Shown here piece after piece: positions 8,640 through 17,559 of a stretch of DNA of 64,000 nt. A model generated the notes under the pieces. That model saw only the letters and a program-made list of their open reading frames with translations. It ran no database searches and was not told where the DNA came from. The position numbers and the translations under genes are program-made. Numbering within the stretch: the stretch's first letter is position 1; every line of letters begins with the position of its first letter. Source of the stretch: Lactobacillus gigeriorum DSM 23908 = CRBIP 24.85 (GTDB taxonomy: Bacteria > Bacillota > Bacilli > Lactobacillales > Lactobacillaceae); NCBI RefSeq assembly GCF_000296855.1, contig NZ_CAKC01000028.1, positions 1 through 64,000 on the forward strand, given 5' to 3'.

Positions 8640-8918
8640 TTATCTTTCAATCACAGCGCGTAATTTACCTAATAGTTGCTGTTTTAGTCGCTTCAATGTG
8701 GTGCGCGGGACACCGCATTCTTCAACTAACTGCGTGATAGTTTTCCGCTCGAGCAAGTGGTCAAAAAGAATTACCTGTTCAAGTTGGCTCAACTTCTTAA
8801 CCTCATTCTTCAGTGCTACAAGGTTGTCCCAGGCAGCTGCTTCGCCCAGATCATAAGCTTCATCGATAACTGTATTGCGCTCACATACACGTTGCTCCCG
8901 GCGCAAATAATCTAATGG
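8640..8918 (-). pseudogene. 5'-truncated sigma-70-like / ComX-like fragment
   Basis: About 92 codons. The C-terminal part KKLSQLEQVILFDHLLERKT followed by ITQLVEECGVPRTTLKRLKQ resembles sigma-70 region 4 with its helix-turn-helix. The frame begins directly after the TAG at 8919-8921 as PLDYLRREQRVCERN; this is an internal part of a sigma-like protein, so the first two thirds are missing. A TTG at 8906 could start an 88-aa product, but no convincing ribosome site precedes it. It is probably a remnant rather than a working factor. Confidence 0.6.
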
Positions 8919-9716
8919 CTAAAATTCTTTCCCAATCGTAAGTAGGTGTAAGTTCAAAACATGATTATAGAATTTGTCTGCTAGCTTTTTAAAACTATCA
9001 ATAGCATACAAGTCCAGTTGCACATAATAGTTGGAATTATGCAGGATTGAGTCAGAATTAATGGCTGTTACGCGAAGATTATTTTCTTGCAACATATGCT
9101 GATAATATAAGTCAGAATAATAATGATTATGAAACAGATACTGACCAATTATCTTAGTAAGATTAGGCTTAGGCGAATCAAAGGCAAAATTATAGACCAA
9201 GCCATTTTCATTAAGTGCAATACTGTTGAAAATAGCTTGATCATGGCATTTGACGTGGAAGTCTTTAATCCAGTGCAAGCAAATCTAGTCCGTGAAGAAG
9301 TTTCCACTAAATGCATGCATTGAAAAATAAAGCACATTGTACATGACAATCCCTTGATAGATATCAACTCCAGCCTCGCGAGCTAGCATTCTCTGCCAAA
9401 TCATATCGCAATGTACGGCATGCCGCATCAATCCTTGCCTCATGGCATGTGTTGACTTCTGACTAAGCACAATTCCACGATTCAGGTCGAAGGATACTGC
9501 CTTATATTTGCCTAAGATAGGATTTTGCTTGAACTCATAGACTGCCAATGTGTTCTTATTGAGTCGATATTTATTGTCATACGTAATGTACTGCGCTAGT
9601 TGCGCGTCATTCTCAATTCTCCATTTGGTAAGGTCCTTGGACCAATTACGATATTTTATGTCAGTGGGCAAGCTAATAATCCCCAAGTTACGTTGCTTGT
9701 AGGCTGACACATCCAT
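8919..9716 (-). pseudogene. Unrecognised protein split by an in-frame amber codon
   Basis: One continuous frame of 266 codons is interrupted only by TAG at 9285-9287. The first half (from ATG 9716) reads MDVSAYKQRNLGIISLPTDI and ends FSGNFFTD; the second half reads on without a gap as ICLHWIKDFHVKCHDQ and ends LHLLTIGKEF. No frameshift is needed. I do not know the family. GGGAG lies four bases before ATG 9716. A second TAG (8919) joins it directly to the sigma-like fragment in the same frame. It could be a simple nonsense pseudogene or two short products. Confidence 0.6.
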
Positions 9717-9884
9717 CACACTCCCTATGTTTGAATATATCTATATTATTTTAAATATTGAATAGTATTATACAGGATGAAGCATTGATTGTATAGCTAG
9801 AAATTATTATGCTGAAAAGCTTATTTTTTAATTAAACAGAAAGCTGTAATTAAGTCTACGTACCAAACTATTAACATAGACAAT

Positions 9885-10289
9885 CATGCAGATATATTTC
9901 AGGATGGCTTGACTAAAATTATAATTAACTCAAACTGAGTTCCTGACGGAACTGAGACTGAAACATTGCTGAATTTAGTCAAACTCATGAAAGATTTGCC
10001 AGTACATAGCGATAAACTTTTTGATAGGGCACAAAAACGCATTAAATCAATGAATGCTGATCCAGAATGGAGGGATACTATTATGGACTTTGAAACTAGA
10101 ATGCTTGAACGCGAGCAAGTTGGTGAAAAGAAAGGCCTACAGCAAGGCCTTAAAACAGGTGCACTTACCTTAGTCGCTTCTTTGAAAGATGTTGGCTGCA
10201 CTAGCCAACAAATCCTGCAGCAATTAAAGCAAAAGTATGGCAATGTATTTTATGATAAGCAGTTAGAAGAATTTCTGAAACAGAGCTAA
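9885..10289 (+). pseudogene. C-terminal remnant of an Rpn family nuclease
   Basis: The plus strand reads DIFQDGLTKIIINSN, an in-frame TGA, then VPDGTETETLLNLVKLMKD and an Rpn-type tail (FDRAQKRIKSMNADPEWRDT; then GEKKGLQQG). It lines up with the C-terminal third of the intact Rpn gene at 170-1060 (TKVIINSK, WAQKRIKELNQD, GEKVGEKRGKE). The nuclease core is absent. Confidence 0.8.
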
Positions 10290-10316
10290 GTTGTAACAAC
10301 AATATTTTCCGAGGGG

Positions 10317-10339
10317 GTCGCAACAGCGACGTCTTTTTT
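10317..10339 (+). terminator. Terminator after the Rpn remnant
   Basis: GTCGC-AACA-GCGAC followed by GTCTTTTTT, 28 bp after the remnant's stop codon. Confidence 0.65.
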
Positions 10340-10350
10340 AGAGCAAAAGA

Positions 10351-10375
10351 AAAACGAGGCAAATTGCCTCGTTTT
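10351..10375 (-). terminator. Terminator of the silent slp copy
   Basis: Hairpin AAAACGAGGC-AAATT-GCCTCGTTTT, with extra Ts on the minus strand. It is almost identical to the slpA terminator at 5031-5057 and lies 21 bp beyond the stop of the silent copy. Confidence 0.8.
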
Positions 10376-10395
10376 ATCTTATCTACTACATAGAC

Positions 10396-11219
10396 TTAAT
10401 TAAAGTTTGATACCTTTACGTAAGTCTTGTCAGTGTTGTTACCGATCTTGTAGTATTGCTTACCGTTCTTGAACTTGTAAGAGCCACCGTAGGTACGAAC
10501 CTTGTCACCCTTCTTAAGAACAACCTTGTTAGCATGCTTCGTTGAAGTCTTGTAAACGTATGCGTTGTGCTTCAAAGTACGTTCAGTACCATCAATGTTG
10601 TCTGCGTTGATGAACTTGCCAGTAGCCTTACCATTTTCGATTACTTCGTAGTAAGCCTTGCCATTGATAGGAGTAGTTGACATAGCAACAGTTACTGAGT
10701 TGTAACGAGTTACCTTGTCAGAACCAACACGCTTGCCGTTCTTGTCGTAGTAGAATGCGTTATGCATAATAGTCTTGCTTTGGCTAGCAACAGTAGTATC
10801 TGGCTTAGTAGCAGTTAAGTCTGAACTCTTAACGAATTCGTTTGAGCCTTCCTTGTTGATAAGAGTGTATTCAACACCGTTAACAGTTACCTTACCGAAT
10901 GTGTAAACAGCTGCTCCCTTTGCAAGAGCTGGAACATTACCGTTAATGTAACAACTTGTTGGAATTCACCATTTGAGTTTGAAGCAGATGCTGACTTAAC
11001 AGTAATATACTTCATATCTTCTGGCTTAGCATCCTTTAATGCATCGCCACCTAATTGTAAGATAGCATCCTTTTGAGCATCGCTCAATTTGATACTGAAT
11101 TGAGTATTTGAAGCACGGTCAAGAACAATGGTGCCTCTTAATGTACCAAGGTCAGTAGCTTCAGCAGCTGAAACAGTAGAAGCAGGTACAACAACGCCAG
11201 CAGCAGCGACAGGAGCAAG
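10396..11219 (-). pseudogene. Silent, promoterless, frameshifted S-layer gene copy
   Basis: The copy begins abruptly at 11219, inside the signal peptide (LAPVAAAGVVVPASTVSAAE), with no start codon, ribosome site or promoter. The frame runs to about 10950 (GEFQQVVTL), then shifts; the second frame continues [20 protein letters not shown] and covers two SLAP repeats ([35 protein letters not shown]; ending TYVKVSNFN). The two frames are proven different by coordinates modulo three. Total length is about 274 codons against 535 in slpA, so the central part is also short. Layout matches the silent slpB of L. acidophilus, which inversion can place behind the slpA promoter. Confidence 0.9.
11202..11218 (-). 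repeat. Right half of the slp inverted repeat (17 bp)
   Basis: Exact reverse complement of 3440-3456. It lies at the very edge of the silent copy; one or two bases further, similarity to slpA ends and unrelated upstream sequence of the muramidase gene begins. Confidence 0.9.
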
Positions 11220-11300
11220 GGGCAGTTGTTAACAGGCTGTAATAAAAGAACCGAAATTATTGCAGAATATTATTTTTTGGCTACAAAGAAGGGTTATGTG

Positions 11301-11329
11301 TTGAGTAAGTTGCATTTGGCGGATACAAT
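11301..11329 (+). promoter_or_regulatory. Promoter of the SLAP autolysin operon
   Basis: TTGAGT (11301-11306), 17 bases, TACAAT (11324-11329), about 32 bases before the ATG at 11361. Confidence 0.65.
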
Positions 11330-11360
11330 AGAATTGATAATTAAGGAGGAAAATCTGACC

Positions 11361-12566
11361 ATGAATAGAAAAAGAATATCTCGCGTTGCCACGATTGCTG
11401 CCTTAACTGCTACCGCTATGCCATTGCTTAGCACTTTCGCTAAGCCTAAAGAAGTTAAAGCAGCCACAACTGCTCAGCCTGTGAATAACCAAGCTGATTT
11501 TATTGCCCAAGCAGCTCGCCAAGCACAAAAAGCTTCAAAAACTTACGGCTTATATCCTTCAGTTATGATTGCCCAAGCAATCCTCGAATCAGGTTGGGGA
11601 CAATCTACTTTAGCTACCGAAGCCAATAATCTTTTTGGTATTAAAGCTGGTACTGACTGGACCGGACCAACTTACACCGTTAAGACTCGTGAAGAAGATG
11701 CTTCAGGCAAGAGCTATTACATCAATGCTGCTTTCAGAGTTTACGATTCTTATGAAGGCTCATTTGATGACAACGGACAAAAGTTGCGGCTCGGAGTTTC
11801 CTGGCAACCAACGCGCTACCAAGGAGCTTGGCTTGAAAATGCCGCTACTTATGCCGATGCGACTAAAGCCTTAACCGGTACCTATGCGACTGATCACAAT
11901 TACGATTCCAGTCTTAACTTAAGAATTACCCAATACAACTTAACACAATACGATCCTACGATTTCAAATGAAACCAAGACTTATACTGTTGGGGAAAATG
12001 CGGCTACTTATGCTTGGCCAACCGATCATGTTATTTCTGCCAAGTCAGGTTCAGTTGCCAAGGGCGAACAAGTAACTGTTGATAAGACTATCACTTACTA
12101 CAATGGCTCCAAGAGAATGCACATCGCCGGTAAAGGTTGGGTAAATTCAACGGTTTTTGCTAAGACCAGCATCATTTCTCAAGCACCTAAAGTAGAAACC
12201 AAAGTAAGCAAGATGTTGATGCACAATGCCTATGTTTACGACAGCAATCATAAGCGTGTTAAGGGCGTCAAGATGCTCAGAGAAGATACTGCAATCAACA
12301 CTTACGGCACCAAGACTATCAAAGGTAAGAAGTACTACATCATTGGTGAAAACCAATACGTTGCTGCCGGCAATATCGATGGCACGACTAGAATGCTCAG
12401 TCACAACAGCTATGTTTACAATGGCAGTGGTAACCGAGACAATGAAACTGTCTATAAGAAGGGTGGCATGTTAGCTACTTACGGTAGTGCGATCACAATC
12501 GTGGGTCAAAAGTACTACAAGATTGGACTTAATCAATACGTTAAGGCTAATAATTTTGTGAAATAA
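11361..12566 (+). CDS. N-acetylmuramidase/glucosaminidase (autolysin) with SLAP domains
   Basis: 401 aa, secreted wall hydrolase. Signal peptide residues 1 to about 35 (ending EVKAAT). The LYZ2-type glucosaminidase fold covers about 45-195 with the catalytic Glu at 76 in AQAILESGWGQS; NNLFGIKA and FRVYDSYEGSF are family hallmarks. A spacer domain with AKGEQVTVDKTITYYNG follows, then two SLAP repeats from about 275 (MLMHNAYVYDSNHKRV; RMLSHNSYVYNGSGNRD) that hold it in the S-layer/wall. ATG 11361 is preceded by AAGGAGG at 11343-11349; an upstream in-frame extension would run through the promoter. It is the first gene of an operon with the amidase 18 bp downstream. Confidence 0.9.
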   Translation: MNRKRISRVATIAALTATAMPLLSTFAKPKEVKAATTAQPVNNQADFIAQAARQAQKASKTYGLYPSVMIAQAILESGWGQSTLATEANNLFGIKAGTDWTGPTYTVKTREEDASGKSYYINAAFRVYDSYEGSFDDNGQKLRLGVSWQPTRYQGAWLENAATYADATKALTGTYATDHNYDSSLNLRITQYNLTQYDPTISNETKTYTVGENAATYAWPTDHVISAKSGSVAKGEQVTVDKTITYYNGSKRMHIAGKGWVNSTVFAKTSIISQAPKVETKVSKMLMHNAYVYDSNHKRVKGVKMLREDTAINTYGTKTIKGKKYYIIGENQYVAAGNIDGTTRMLSHNSYVYNGSGNRDNETVYKKGGMLATYGSAITIVGQKYYKIGLNQYVKANNFVK

Positions 12567-12584
12567 AGGAAGCGAGGAACTGAT

Positions 12585-13832
12585 TTGAAGTTTACTAAAG
12601 TAATAACTCTAGCATTAGCTTTGACAGTTGCCACTCCTTTGCTAAGCCAATCTACAAGCGTTACGGCCGCCAAGACTGATAGCTCTAAGACTAGTAGTTC
12701 CAGCAGCTCTAGCAGCTCAAACAGATCAAGTAATTCAAGCGTTACTACCTATGCGACTGGGAAAGAGCTGAATAATCTTGCTAAGAAAAACAGCTATGTT
12801 GGCGTAACTTATCTGTATCAATGGCTTCAAGCCCAAGGAATTCAATACAATCCTTTTTATAGCGAAGACAACAAGATCGAATATCGCAATGGCAAGCCAG
12901 AAGGAGTGGTAATTCATGAAACGGCTACTCCCGGAGCCAGTGCTTTTGATGAGGCAATCTATTTCAACCGCGAATGGATGAACATGTATGCCTACGTTCA
13001 TGCCTTCATCGATGCCAATACCGTAATGCAGATGATGACGCCGAATTATGGTGCCTGGGGCGCCGGTCCCATGGCTAACGACCGCTTCATTCACATTGAA
13101 CTCTGTGAAGTGGATAATATTGATGATTTTGTCAAAAGCATCAATAACGACGCCATCTATGTCGCCGGGGTGCTCAAGCGCTATGGGTTAACCCCAATTA
13201 ACGCAACCCATGATGGTGAAGGCACCGTCTGGTCACACTCAGCCGTCAGCCAATTTCTCGGCAAGACTGATCATGGTGATCCCGATGGCTACTTTGCTTC
13301 CTGGGGCTATTCGATGGATGACTTTTTCGACTTGATTTCTTACTATTACAACAAGAAGACGCCAAGCAAAAAACCATCAACATCTAAGCCAAGTCAGGAT
13401 AAAGATACAAGCAAAAAGCCAGACCAAAACCAAGATAAGGGGCAAGTAACGCCACTTCCTGAAGTACAGCCTGGCAAGCAAACTTTGATGCATGATGCTT
13501 ATTTGTATGACAGCAAGGGCAAGCGGCTTAAGGATCAACCGCTCCAAAAAGCTGGTATTACCGTTAATGTTAAGACTAGCAAGTTGATCAATGGACGGAA
13601 GTTCTACCAACTAAGCAATAAAAAGTACATTGTTGCTAGCAACTTAGACGGCTTGCTTCGGCTGGTTAAGCATAATGCTTATATCTACAACCCAGTAGGC
13701 GTAAGAGTAGGCAAGACCAAACTGCTTCAAGGCGGTAGCGTCAAGACCTATGGTAGCAAGGTAACCATTGGTGGAATCAAATACTATGCGATCGGGCCAA
13801 CGCAATTCGTAAAAGCTAATAACTTACAATAG
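12585..13832 (+). CDS. N-acetylmuramoyl-L-alanine amidase with SLAP domains
   Basis: 415 aa, secreted; cuts the bond between MurNAc and the stem peptide. Signal peptide to about residue 29 (SVTAAK), then a Ser-rich linker (34-55). Amidase_2 domain about 75-255: first zinc His at 111 in GVVIHETATPG, central HIELCEV, and third ligand region in TDHGDPDGYF. A Lys/Pro/Ser/Asp linker (about 258-295) leads to two SLAP repeats (TLMHDAYLYDSKGKRL; RLVKHNAYIYNPVGVRV). Start is TTG, with GCGAGG seven to eight bases before it; no ATG is near. It is co-transcribed with the muramidase. Confidence 0.9.
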   Translation: MKFTKVITLALALTVATPLLSQSTSVTAAKTDSSKTSSSSSSSSSNRSSNSSVTTYATGKELNNLAKKNSYVGVTYLYQWLQAQGIQYNPFYSEDNKIEYRNGKPEGVVIHETATPGASAFDEAIYFNREWMNMYAYVHAFIDANTVMQMMTPNYGAWGAGPMANDRFIHIELCEVDNIDDFVKSINNDAIYVAGVLKRYGLTPINATHDGEGTVWSHSAVSQFLGKTDHGDPDGYFASWGYSMDDFFDLISYYYNKKTPSKKPSTSKPSQDKDTSKKPDQNQDKGQVTPLPEVQPGKQTLMHDAYLYDSKGKRLKDQPLQKAGITVNVKTSKLINGRKFYQLSNKKYIVASNLDGLLRLVKHNAYIYNPVGVRVGKTKLLQGGSVKTYGSKVTIGGIKYYAIGPTQFVKANNLQ

Positions 13833-13869
13833 TCACCAGTTTCTATATTAGGAAAGCGGTGGCTTTTTT
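13831..13869 (+). terminator. Terminator of the SLAP autolysin operon
   Basis: An imperfect stem (AGTCACC..TTTC with GGAAA..GGTGGCT) is followed by six Ts. The stem has internal mismatches, so efficiency is uncertain. Confidence 0.55.
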
Positions 13870-13905
13870 AGTATAATTGGATGTAATTTAAAAGGGGGTT
13901 TATCT

Positions 13906-15738
13906 TTGGAACAATTATCACTCTTTTTAGTTGTCTTGCTCGCCTTGGTGATCCCGATCTTTATGGCCCGCTTTAAGGTAACGAATGTACCAACTGCGGT
14001 GGCCGAAATTATTGTCGGAATTATTATGGGAACAAGTGGCTTTAACTTAGTTAAGATCAGTCATGATTTGACTTTCCTTTCAAATCTAGGCGTGATCTTA
14101 TTGATGTTTTTATCCGGTATGGAAATCGACTTTGAATTGCTTAAGCGCAAGAATAATCCGAAGACTACCAGTCATACGGGACAAGTAGTCGATCCGCTAA
14201 AAACTGCAACGGCTGCTTTCTTTGGCATTGCCGGGATGTCAGTGATTTTAGCTTTCTTTCTTAAAGCCATTGGCTTATTCGGTGAAATCTACTTAGCATC
14301 GATTATCTTTATGACGATTGCCCTTGGGGTAGTAATCGCTACTTTGAAGGAAAAGGATATTTTGAATCGTCCTATTGGCCAAACCATCTTATTAACTGCG
14401 GTCATGGGAGAAGTTATTCCTTTGCTGCTATTGACGATCTATGCCTCAATTAATGGTGGCGATCCCGAAAAGCTATGGTTGATTATCTTGCTGTTTGTGG
14501 CAGCGATCTTTTTGCTTTATCGTTTCCGCCAACCATACAACTGGTTTGTTAAAGTTACGAAGTCGACGACGCAAATCGATATTCGGTTGGCGTTCTTCCT
14601 GATTTTCTCATTGGTTACAGTTGCTGAAAGTGTTGGGGCGGAGAACATCCTCGGTGCCTTTTTGGCAGGGATGGTAATGAAGTTGCTTGAGCCAAGCGAA
14701 GCGACTAAAGACAAATTGACTTCAATTGGCTACGGCTTCTTCATTCCAATCTTCTTTATCGTAACGGGAGTCAACCTGAACTTGCGTAGCTTGTTTGCAC
14801 GTCCAAGTGCCTTGATGTTACTCCCTGTTTTGGTAATTTGCTTCTTCTTAGCGAAGTTGCCAGTAGTTTTGCTGTACTTCAAGAAGTTTAACCGACGCAA
14901 TGCTTTTGCTGGTGGCTTTTTGACTGCAACTACGATTACGATCGTGTTGCCAACCTTGCAAGTAGCACGGAGATTGCAAGTGATCTCCGCCGTACAATCT
15001 GATGCCTTTATTTTGGCAGCGGTAATTGTATGTATTGTGAGTCCAATTATTTTTAACTCTAACTTTAAGCTCACTCCTGAAGATCGCATCAAGCAACGGG
15101 TAGTAATTATTGGTGCTAATACTTTTACTATGCCCGTAATTCACGATTTGCATAGCAACTGGTATTCAGTTAAGGTGTTCACGGCTGATCCTGAACACTA
15201 TGATATTTTCAAGAGTCGGGCAGACTTAACCTTATTGGAAGATCTTGAACAAGATGATTTGCTCAAGCATGGCGCCTTCAATGGCGATATTTTCGTAGCA
15301 GCAGCTCATGATGACAAGACCAACTATCGCTTAGGTAAGTTGGCCAAAGCTAATGGCGTTGCTCGGGTGATCGTTCGCTTAAGTCAGCCAGATGCGGACA
15401 CAGTCAAGGATTTGGAAGATAACGAAATTGGCGTCTTCAACTTTACTAATGTTCGTTCTGCCCTGATGAGAGCCTTAATCGAATCGCCAGCAGTTTACCA
15501 AATTATGACTGATACCAAGAATGTCTTGTATTCAGTTGTTGTAACCAATACCCACTACACAGGTAGACATTTGATGGATTGGGAATTCATCGATAAGATG
15601 ACAGTTAGTCGAATTCGTCGTGATGGCGAATGGATTGCGCCACATGGTTCAACGGTAATCGAGCCAGGGGATGAATTGATCTTCTCCGGTGAATTTGAAG
15701 CTGCTGATAGAATCCGTCACATTTTAGGTAAGAAATAG
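13906..15738 (+). CDS. CPA2-family monovalent cation:proton antiporter with TrkA domains
   Basis: 610 aa membrane protein. About 12-13 membrane helices fill residues 1-390 (FLVVLLALVIPIFMARF; SNLGVILLMFLSGMEIDF; GAENILGAFLAGMVMKLL), the Na+/H+ exchanger fold of KefB/NapA-type transporters. Residues about 400-515 form a TrkA-N (RCK) nucleotide-binding domain (VVIIGANTFTMPVI) and about 530-610 a TrkA-C domain (IEPGDELIFSGEFEAADRI). The RCK part suggests gating by nucleotide; whether K+ or Na+ is moved cannot be told. Start is TTG at 13906 with AAAGGGGG upstream. It stands alone. Confidence 0.85.
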   Translation: MEQLSLFLVVLLALVIPIFMARFKVTNVPTAVAEIIVGIIMGTSGFNLVKISHDLTFLSNLGVILLMFLSGMEIDFELLKRKNNPKTTSHTGQVVDPLKTATAAFFGIAGMSVILAFFLKAIGLFGEIYLASIIFMTIALGVVIATLKEKDILNRPIGQTILLTAVMGEVIPLLLLTIYASINGGDPEKLWLIILLFVAAIFLLYRFRQPYNWFVKVTKSTTQIDIRLAFFLIFSLVTVAESVGAENILGAFLAGMVMKLLEPSEATKDKLTSIGYGFFIPIFFIVTGVNLNLRSLFARPSALMLLPVLVICFFLAKLPVVLLYFKKFNRRNAFAGGFLTATTITIVLPTLQVARRLQVISAVQSDAFILAAVIVCIVSPIIFNSNFKLTPEDRIKQRVVIIGANTFTMPVIHDLHSNWYSVKVFTADPEHYDIFKSRADLTLLEDLEQDDLLKHGAFNGDIFVAAAHDDKTNYRLGKLAKANGVARVIVRLSQPDADTVKDLEDNEIGVFNFTNVRSALMRALIESPAVYQIMTDTKNVLYSVVVTNTHYTGRHLMDWEFIDKMTVSRIRRDGEWIAPHGSTVIEPGDELIFSGEFEAADRIRHILGKK

Positions 15739-15746
15739 CACACTAT

Positions 15747-15781
15747 AAAAGCCATCCCCATAAATTGGAGATGGCTTTTTT
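15747..15781. terminator. Bidirectional terminator
   Basis: AAAAGCCATC...GATGGCTTTTTT between two converging genes, the antiporter and the oxidoreductase. Confidence 0.85.
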
Positions 15782-16738
15782 CTATGCCTTAGCAGCAACC
15801 AGAACTTCCAGCACATGCAAGGTATGGTTAAACCACTTATCAGCTAACGCCTGATCGTGCGTATCCATTACCTTAACGAAGTCAACAAACTCGCTAATCA
15901 TGCGATGGTTGTATTGGTTAAAGTTATATTCCTGACTAGCTCCCGCCTTAAGTTCCAAGGTGTAGTTAGTCAAAGTTCCCGTAGAACCATCAAAGTAGAT
16001 GGTTCCTTTTTCGCCTTCAATAAAGGAACGAGGATTGGTAAAGGAATCCTTGCTGGCAATCAATACCGCTTGCTTATCAAGATAGCTCATTTGCAAAATT
16101 CCAGAAGTATCGACGCCTTTTTGCATATTAGCTTCGTAATTAACCTTGCTTGGCTTACCAAACAAACCTACAGCTAAGTGAATATTATAGATGTTAAGAT
16201 CCATCAAGGCACCGCCACCACGAGCAGGATCAAAGACGGGTGCAATTTCGCCTTCCAAAAAGCTATCATAGCGACTTGAATATTGTGTGTAATTCAAACT
16301 GACAATGTGAATTGGTGCAATTCCAGCGATGGCTTCCTTAATATGCTTGTAGTTTTCCAAGTGCACATTGGTGATGGCTTCGACGATCAACCGGTGGTGG
16401 TCATCAGCTACTTGCTTCAATTCCAACGCTTCTTCAACCGTAGCAACAAACGGCTTTTCGCAGATCACGTTTTTATCGTGCATCAAAGCTGCCTTAGCCA
16501 CTTCAAAATGAAGTGAGTTAGGAACTGCGACATAAACCGTATCTACGTCAGGGTCACTAAACAATTCTTCGTTATCAGTGTAAGTCTTTTGAATGCCGTA
16601 ATTGCGCGCTAAGCTCTTGCCGACGGCTTCGCTGCGCTTAGTGGTAGAAATGGCGACTAATTCTAAATTGGGGACTTGATCCGCAACTGATAAAAAGTCG
16701 TGGACGATCATCCCACTTCCAACAATTCCTAATTTCAT
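15782..16738 (-). CDS. Gfo/Idh/MocA family NAD(P)-dependent oxidoreductase
   Basis: 318 aa. N-terminal Rossmann fold with LGIVGSGMIVHDFL, then VYVAVPNSLHFEVAKAAL and VICEKPFVATVEEA, the EKP motif that carries the catalytic Lys of this family. The C-terminal half is the substrate-binding domain (GGGALMDLNIYNIHLAVGLF). Substrate is probably a sugar or sugar derivative; it cannot be named from sequence. ATG 16738 has GAGGAAGT just before it. It is the last gene of a minus-strand cluster with gaps of 19, 10 and 11 bp upstream, so likely co-transcribed with two lipoproteins and a PAS protein. Confidence 0.88.
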   Translation of the reverse strand: MKLGIVGSGMIVHDFLSVADQVPNLELVAISTTKRSEAVGKSLARNYGIQKTYTDNEELFSDPDVDTVYVAVPNSLHFEVAKAALMHDKNVICEKPFVATVEEALELKQVADDHHRLIVEAITNVHLENYKHIKEAIAGIAPIHIVSLNYTQYSSRYDSFLEGEIAPVFDPARGGGALMDLNIYNIHLAVGLFGKPSKVNYEANMQKGVDTSGILQMSYLDKQAVLIASKDSFTNPRSFIEGEKGTIYFDGSTGTLTNYTLELKAGASQEYNFNQYNHRMISEFVDFVKVMDTHDQALADKWFNHTLHVLEVLVAAKA

Positions 16739-16757
16739 CGTCTTACTTCCTCATTCT

Positions 16758-17549
16758 CTAATTCTTTTTGGTGCTCTTGGTGGTAGGCAATGGCTTAGCA
16801 GCTAAAACGTTGGTTGGAACTTTCAAGAAGTCGTGACTACCAAAGTTGCCGAAGCTTTGCCCCCACCGAACTTTCATCAACTTACCGAATTTGGCGTTGA
16901 CGAAGAAATTGGCACCTACCAATTTTCGATTTCTTATAGACAATTCTACCGTTAAAGCTGAATTTTTGCTATATTTTTGAATTCTCGACAAGACATCTGC
17001 CTGGTTGGTAGATTGGGGCAGACTGCTTGCAATACTATCAATAAAGGCCTTTATCATTTTAGCATCAGTAGTTTTTCCTGTTAGCGTGTATAGGGTTTTC
17101 TTCTTGCTGAATTTGTAATTGATTTGACTTGGATCAGTTAAGATTGGATTGTTGTAAATGGCAGCTACGACGTCAGCGTATGTATGACTGGTCATTTTTT
17201 CCAGATCAGCTTTATACCACGTTGATGAACCGTTCATGTACAAATGGTTGCTGTTAACCCAAATTTCAGAATGACGGGTTTTGCCTTCGCTAGAAATTTG
17301 GTTATTGATATGGAAAGTTGCCCGTTCGCCACCAAAAATGGTGTTGGCAATTACTACCTGCGACGAAGTATCGCTACTAAGCTTTAGCGATTGAATGACC
17401 TGACCGCTCTTAAAGCTTTTGCCTGCAATCTTGATGGCTTCAGCCTTCGTTAACGGAGCCGGCGCTTTTTTGCTGGCTTGATTTTTACAGCCTCCCAGTA
17501 TCAAGAGTGGCAAGAGCAACAATAAATACCAAAATTTACGAATTTTCAT
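16758..17549 (-). CDS. Lipoprotein of unknown function (paralogue 1)
   Basis: 263 aa. Signal peptide with lipobox LILGGC (Cys about 21), so it is lipid-anchored outside. The body is a beta-rich domain (EIWVNSNHLYMNGSSTWYKA; KKKTLYTLTGKTT; later KLVGANFFVNAKFG) of the LppX/LolA-like type often seen in lactobacillar lipoproteins (DUF6612-like). It is similar in plan to the next gene upstream (HLYMNGSSTWYKADL versus SYVKMQGTATNQWFKTKL), so the two look like a tandem duplication. Binding of a lipid or other hydrophobic ligand is inference from the fold class. Confidence 0.7.
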   Translation of the reverse strand: MKIRKFWYLLLLLPLLILGGCKNQASKKAPAPLTKAEAIKIAGKSFKSGQVIQSLKLSSDTSSQVVIANTIFGGERATFHINNQISSEGKTRHSEIWVNSNHLYMNGSSTWYKADLEKMTSHTYADVVAAIYNNPILTDPSQINYKFSKKKTLYTLTGKTTDAKMIKAFIDSIASSLPQSTNQADVLSRIQKYSKNSALTVELSIRNRKLVGANFFVNAKFGKLMKVRWGQSFGNFGSHDFLKVPTNVLAAKPLPTTKSTKKN

Positions 17550-17559
17550 TTTTGCTTTC

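Noticed and set aside
14730-15153. Two minus-strand frames of over 100 codons
   Set aside because: They are antisense to the antiporter gene, which has clear domains and a good start.
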